Source of the DNA: Nematostella vectensis
Lineage: Eukaryota; Cnidaria; Anthozoa; Actiniaria; Edwardsiidae
Direction of reading: 5' to 3'
DNA: 60,000 bases
Assembly (NCBI RefSeq): GCF_932526225.1
Contig: NC_064039.1
Span: forward strand, 15,742,639 to 15,802,638
A program made the position numbers and the translations under genes. Shown piece after piece: positions 54,986-60,000 of the stretch (the first letter of the stretch is position 1; the number at the start of each line of letters is the position of its first letter). The notes under the pieces are model-generated. The model saw only the letters and a program-made list of their open reading frames with translations. It searched no databases and was not told the origin of the DNA.

Positions 54986-55204
54986 TAAGGTAAGTCAATA
55001 TGCATTCGAAAAATGCAAGCCTTTTTTCGAGATACCAGCTCGCCCTCAGGACAGAATCACTTGCTGTCGTCGCGCGCACGTTGAAATAAAGACTTTCACT
55101 TCAAGCATGGAGTTTAGAAAGACCGTCCTTTCCAAGGGCGATGACGTTGATGTTCATGTACCTGTATTTGACCATCTGAGTGATTTAGAGGAAGACATAG
55201 TGTC

Positions 55205-55663
55205 CTAGATCTGAAGGTGAGACTTTACACAACATAAACAGAAGCTGCGACAAATGCGGGGTGTCAAATCTCGAACTTCTGCCTGTAGTAATACCGCTGC
55301 TAAAGTAAAGTGGCACAAATTTGAATATATTATTGATTGAATGTCTCGTATCTGGTGTGCAGTCAAAGGGCATGTCATTACATTCTTGCTCATTATATCT
55401 TTGAAACTGGCGATTGCATTTCTGATTGAAGAATATAAGTTCTCAAAACATTCATCGCCTTGTTTGGTTGTATTTTCGACCATGGCTGCCTGTTCTTCAT
55501 TTCCGCATGGCGGGTCTGTTTGGCAGTCATCATGTGCATTTTGTTCTTTGTTTGTGTTGTTTGGCGTCATCTGTGATTGTTGGTTGTCGGGTGCACTTTT
55601 TCGGTGGGTTATTGGCTGTCTGGTAAGTCTCTTCTCTGACTCCATATACAGATACTTTCTCAA
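55205..55663 (-). other. unrecognised ORF downstream of recombinase
   Basis: An open frame of 152 codons with ordinary composition (QAAMVENTTKQGDECFENLY, IASFKDIMSKNVM). Imperfect repeats of DDCQT occur here and in the ORF just upstream (55823-55530). It lies 3' of the DIRS-like recombinase on the same strand and might be element 3' sequence or a host exon. Confidence 0.25.
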
Positions 55664-55847
55664 TCTCAGTCAAAGCGATTTCCTTCGTGGCTAGTCCTCT
55701 TCTTTTATGAAGATACAACTCTGGGGGGTCTTTGCCTGTCTGGTCAGTGTCTTCTTTGGCTCTGCCTGTCTGGCAGTCATCATTTGCAAAATTAATAATT
55801 AAATAAGAAGGATGGCTAGTCATTAGTCATGTTTAAATTCCCAATGA

Positions 55848-56761
55848 TCAAGAAACTGAAAGTTTAGCAATATTAGAATCCTTAATATAATCATCTTTTG
55901 CACTAGAACTTTTCCATCGGCCATGTCTTTGAAATAATCTATCTGCGACGCCTGCTGCAGCTGCTGCTGTTGCACCGCCACTTCTAAGGCTATGGGTGCC
56001 GATGTCTTTTATATTAGCAATAATGCCCGAAAAGGCTTCAAGAACTAGCTCTCTGAGCCTAGTATAACTTAATTTCTTTTTTTCCTGCTCTAGTCTTATA
56101 GCCTGTCAAACATTTAGAAATTTGACAAAATATGAAATCCTCAGAATTCAGCTTTGCTACTTTTAAATATCTAGAAATCATAGACACTGGACAAGTAGAC
56201 TTCTGTGCTGCTAAAAGCACGCAAATTCCCTCCCTAAGTCGATCGTTTTTTAGCAGATTTAATAGAAATCTCCAAATAATCTTCCCGAAAAGTTAAATCT
56301 GACAAAGTGAGATTTGCTAATTCATCAAATCTCAAAAAAGCGGCAAAAGCTAACAAACACAATGAAACTGATCTTAAATCGTATAATGAAGCAAAAGGAC
56401 CGGCCTTATCTTTAACAAACTGAGCTACAGTAATTGGCTCCTTTTTCATCTTTGGACGCGCCAGAATACGTTTAGCACCTGCCATAACTTGTTTGACAAG
56501 AGGATGTTCTGTAGGCGAGGGATAAGCAGCTATCTGATGAGCCCAAGCTATGCCATGTGATGCTGCTTCTAAAGGGGCGGATGAATTTGCGTCTAGCATC
56601 AGCCACTGAAGATAAAGCGCCACATGATAGTGCAAAGCAGGCATAGGCTGAAGCTGACGAGAGGAACACCATGTTTTCCACCTACTAAAAGCAGCAGAGT
56701 ATGTAGTACTTGTAGAGTTTGCTTTTCCTACCAATACCACTTCAGGTAACAGCTTAGCCAA
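55848..56761 (-). pseudogene. tyrosine recombinase of DIRS-like element
   Basis: N-terminal SAM-like core-binding region: TYSAAFSRWKTWCSSRQLQP, VALYLQWLM. Catalytic domain: LRFDELANLTLSDL, with Arg of the first catalytic motif, then THSLRSGGATAAAAAGVADR (H-x-x-R), FQRHGRWKSSSAKDDYI, where the final Tyr would be the nucleophile. A one-base shift in an A-run near 56085 splits the frame. The enzyme would integrate circular cDNA by strand exchange. Confidence 0.87.
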
Positions 56762-56764
56762 TGA

Positions 56765-57256
56765 CTGCAGTGAAGTATTAGCTGATCAAACAGAATCGTT
56801 CAGACCGGACCACATAGGGGAAGAGAACACATTTCAAATAAATTAACACAAAAAGAAAGCATAACCCATACTAAATAACCTTAAAAAATAAATATTTAAA
56901 ACTAAGTCTCGCCGAGCATAAGCGAAACCGAGATGACTATCTAATAAGCGTCATTCAGTTTATATACCCTTTAACTGACGCGCTACATTCCAACGTGCTT
57001 CCTAAAACAATACCGGATACCGAAGAGAGCATCTTTTCCCGCTAATGCCATGGCAACGGCAGGAAAATTCATCTCTCTTCTAAATCCTAGTTGTTTCCCC
57101 CCCCCCCCCAAAAAAAAAAACAACAAAACTACAACACTTCTAGGTGTGGTCTGCTCGAATGGCAGCGCATCCAAACCACCCGAGAACACGAGAACGGGCA
57201 AAGGCGAGAAACAACAGCAACCACTATAGCTATAAAACAATAACACTGGTACGATT
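56765..57256. other. between RNase H and recombinase
   Basis: No conserved coding motif. A C-run followed by an A-run lies at 57098-57120. Confidence 0.35.
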
Positions 57257-57605
57257 TACCACCTATTGACTACTGACCATCCATGGCTATAAGTACCACC
57301 CACTGGTTAAACAAGCCGCCGACTGGCCATAAAAACCAATCACTGATTACATAAGCCAACCACTGGCTGTAAAAAAAGAACCACCCACTGGTTATATAAG
57401 CCAACCACTGGCTTTAAGAAACCACCCACTGGTTCAATAAGCCAACCACTGGCTATTAAAGCCATCCACTGGTCATATAAGCCAACCACTGGCTGAATTT
57501 ACCATCCACTAGTTATATAAGCCAACTACTGGCTATAAAAAAAACACCCACTGGTTATAAAAGCCAACCACTGGCTACATATATCACCCATTGGCCATAT
57601 TAGTT
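57257..57605. repeat. ~18-bp ACCACTGGYTATA minisatellite
   Basis: About 19 degenerate monomers of the type GCCAACCACTGGCTATAAA alternating with ACCACCCACTGGTTATATA, forming ~36-bp pairs. It lies inside the DIRS-like element between the RT-RNase H region and the recombinase. Confidence 0.88.
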
Positions 57606-57641
57606 TAAAAGGCCACTTACCTGTGCTAAATAATATTCTCT

Positions 57642-58607
57642 TTATTTTACCACACAACGTTCACAGCATCCTTGATCCGCAGTGCAAAAGCCACTATACA
57701 GATACCTGGCTCGCAAGAAACTGATCCTCACAGCTAAAACTCTAAAGTTAAGATCACATCTGCCAAACTGACAAGAACTATGACGACCAACACGAAAGGT
57801 AGACTTTAAAGGTGGTAACTCTACCCAATCGTAAACAAAAAAAAAAAGCCAAATGAACACCATCTGAGTGAGAAGTGGCCAATACGGGGCTCAACGCCAA
57901 ACCGGAACCACCAAGGTACCACTTGCGCAACAAGCTTTCATATGGCTAAGAACTCTGGAAATAAGGTGAGGTGGAGGACACACCCATTTATTTTCATTTA
58001 TGGTTCCAGAACCTGGAATCAAATCTAGAAAGCACACAGTTAAATTCATCTGCAAAACGATCCACAGTATGAGGTCCCCACTTGAAATCCAAATATTTGA
58101 AAATTGAAAGGCGGATGCCCCAGTCATAGAAATACCATGAGCAACACAAATAGAAAAATAAGTTTTGCCTCGCTCTGAAGAAACGCTTTCTTGCTACCAA
58201 TGTCAATCATGCGTGCAACATTCTGATTATCTGTGCTCCACTTAACACACAAACCCTTTAACTCTGAAGCAAAAGATTCCAATACTTTGCGCACTGCTAA
58301 AATCTCTCTCATGGTAGAACTTAGTGAAGCCTACCCGCCCGTTTACATTCCAAGTGCCTTGCGCTACAACTCGAGAACCCAGCTCAACAACATATCCCCC
58401 ATACCCAGTGTCACTAGCATCAGAATAAGCAACTCGAACAGCACTTGACTTGAACCAGATGGGTCTGCCATTAAGACTATCAATGTTTTCGAGCCAAAAT
58501 AACAATTCGTCTTTAACTTCTTGTTTCAGTTGAAATCTATTGAACCATGACCTCTGTTCTTGATTTGAGTAAACATGCTTCGTGACATGAGCCGAACTTG
58601 TTTCCAA
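57642..58607 (-). pseudogene. DIRS-like RNase H and C-terminal extension
   Basis: VKDELLFWLENIDSLNGRP leads to the RNase H start VAYSDASDTGYGGYVVELG (first Asp), then REILAVRKVLESF (Glu) and WSTDNQNVARMI (Asp). The extension reads FKWGPHTVDRFADEFN, WVCPPPHLISRVLSHMKACC and FVYDWVELPPL. At least two frameshifts lie inside (near 58310 and 58170). Confidence 0.82.
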
Positions 58608-59569
58608 CCGCTAGAAACATAGAGTTCAATATACCAGCCACACAAGCGATATCTTTGGCATTACAACTAGGCAAATCAATCAAACGGATAATAGAATGTT
58701 TAAGTTTATCAATCTTAGCAACAAGTAAAGAAATCCTGCAGTTGCCAAAATCAAGTTCATACCCAAGCCAAGTACCAGTCTTCGAAGGTCCCCATACTGA
58801 CTTCTTCATTGATGTAGAAACCAGCAGATAGAAGGTCGGTACGACAGCAAACGCTGAGTTCCCTTGCTCCAGCTTCACTTTGTGAGCCTCCAATTCCATC
58901 GTCTAGAAAAGGAACAACACGGTGGCCAAGCCCACGCCAATACTTTATCAGAGGACGCATTAATTTCGTGAAAATATACGGAGCCGATGTTAAGCCAAAT
59001 GGCAGAACATTGAAAACAAAATATCTAACTTTTCCTTCCATAATCCAAGAGAAGCCAAGGTATTTTCGATGATCAGAAAATATTTCCAAGTGATGGTAAC
59101 CAGATTTCAAATCAAACGTGAAAAAATAATATCCTGCTTGAAAAAGGTCAAACACCGTCCGAATATCCTCATACCGCACTGACTGTTTCCAAATGAATTT
59201 GTCTAAATATGACAAGTCCAATATAAGTCTGCATTTTCCACTGGATTGCTGAGCCACATGAAGAGGATTGATAAATTTAGGGGGTGTGTCCACCGATGGA
59301 ATACAACCACGTTCAAGAAGCCATAAAACTGCTTCATTGACGAAATCTTTAAATTTGAATGACGATTGTCTGTTAAGAATACAATAATTACCTGGTAAAT
59401 AAAAAAAAGGTATACGGTAACCTGAAGCAATTGTATCAATAATAAATTGAGGAGCATGTAAATTATCTGACAAGAAATGCACATTTCGTCTAAGAGATCC
59501 AACTCTGAAATCTAATTGCTGATTTGACTGTTCAAACTCAAAACAATTATTTAACTGACTTATCTGCAT
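58537..59569 (-). pseudogene. DIRS-like reverse transcriptase
   Basis: A likely start is the Met at 59569 (MQISQLNNCFEFEQSNQQ). Motifs: SGKCRLILDLSYLDKFIWKQ, FFTFDLKSGYHHLEI (catalytic Asp), VLPFGLTSAPYIFTKLMRPL and VVPFLDDGIGG (catalytic Asp pair). A frameshift near 58800 moves the frame to VWGPSKTGTWLGYELDF. The Met start overlaps the gag 3' end by about 23 bp in another frame, as is common for gag-pol junctions. Confidence 0.87.
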
Positions 59570-60000
59570 TCTTTCTTGGCCACTTGCACAACGAAGGGCA
59601 TGAATCTCTCCAGTGCCCTTCAGCTCCGCAGGCAAAACACACTCCACTTCTCTTGCCCGGATTGAAGTATCCGAAGCGATTAAACTGTTGGGTGGACTGA
59701 GAAGGTAGGGCACGAAAAATTCTGTTTCTTCCATCTTCAGACTGAGTAGAAGAATTGGTAGCCCCAAACTGCCAATTCCTAAAACCCGCAACCTGCTGCT
59801 TTTTCGGCTTTCGAGATTCTCTTTTCGTCTGCTTCACTATCTGCTAAATCGTCTGTCGTACTGGTTCACAGTAAGCCAACCACACTCCGAACGATCAGCT
59901 ATTCTGGTCTGCTTTTGGCGTTCTTTAAATAATTTCTTACCTTCAATAATTTCTTACCTTCCTAATTTTCCTCTGTCTAAGGCCACCAATGCTGCATCAA
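59547..60000 (-). CDS. gag-like C-terminus with CCHC knuckle, partial
   Basis: From the window edge: ERQKQTRIADRSECGWLTVN, then, after a shift near 59840, FRNWQFGATNSSTQSED and the zinc knuckle CFACGAEGHWRDSC (C-x2-C-x4-H-x4-C), ending ADKSVK before TGA at 59547. The knuckle suggests nucleic-acid binding by the capsid-like protein. The start is outside the window. Confidence 0.75.

Larger units (their letters stand above)
55848..60000 (-). mobile_element. DIRS-like retrotransposon, runs off the edge
   Basis: Minus-strand order gag zinc knuckle, RT, RNase H, C-terminal extension, tyrosine recombinase is that of DIRS/Ngaro-type elements, which integrate by recombination rather than with a DDE integrase. 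Every coding segment is open over long stretches, but at least five frameshifts separate them, so this copy is defective. The gag 5' part and left terminus lie beyond the window. Confidence 0.88.

Noticed and set aside
55107-55208. 33-codon plus-strand ORF starting MEFRKTVLSKGDD
   Set aside because: Too short to support alone. No splice signal or motif; it may be a remnant.

Overview
This looks like animal nuclear DNA, most likely from a cnidarian (inference). The base composition is AT-rich and exons are split by GT-AG introns. The transposon set includes LINEs with APE-type endonuclease, DIRS-like tyrosine-recombinase retrotransposons, Mutator-like and Tc1/mariner-like DNA transposons, and transposase-like families that are common in cnidarian and fish genomes. 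There are no bacterial operons, CRISPR arrays or recognisable rRNA or tRNA genes. Almost every long ORF belongs to a mobile element or a decayed multicopy gene.

Layout. 1-1.35 kb: a 42-bp minisatellite. 1.9-6.65 kb (minus): the one host gene I can assemble completely, five exons that join in phase into a 546-residue EF-hand protein, with a telomere-like minisatellite in intron 3. 7-13.5 kb: non-coding DNA with a 370-bp foldback element, a 197-bp TA-flanked MITE and an internally deleted LINE. 13.9-17.4 kb: a DIRS-like relic interrupted by a 199-bp tandem repeat and another insert. 17.5-20 kb: a LINE with endonuclease but no RT catalytic core, lying next to a Mutator-like transposase relic. 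21-24 kb: exon-like pieces and a RecQ-like helicase fragment. 24-26.1 kb: a Tc1/mariner-like transposon with long inverted termini and a broken transposase. 26.3 kb: a DUF6589-like fragment.

28.2-43.06 kb is the most striking region. It holds about eleven tandem units of roughly 1.2 kb carrying minus-strand exons of a RING plus TRAF-type zinc-finger protein. Three copies of a roughly 1-kb spacer, and part of a fourth, are interspersed. Units belong to distinct subtypes arranged as 2.36-kb dimers and as an 8.1-kb duplicated block. Nearly every unit has its own lesion; the copy at 41.27-42.47 kb is the least damaged.

43.8-46.4 kb: a 5'-truncated LINE with an intact 761-codon RT reading frame, nearly identical at its 3' end to the deleted copy at 11-12 kb. 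47-55 kb: two similar TATA-box promoters, an acidic first-exon-like ORF, a frameshifted basic ORF, a minisatellite and a multi-exon transposase-like pseudogene at 52.3-54.4 kb. 55.85-60 kb (minus): a second DIRS-like element running off the right edge, with gag zinc knuckle, RT, RNase H and tyrosine recombinase in order and several frameshifts.

The gene parts mostly do not form a pathway. The window is a record of repeated transposon insertion, tandem amplification and decay around one intact host gene.
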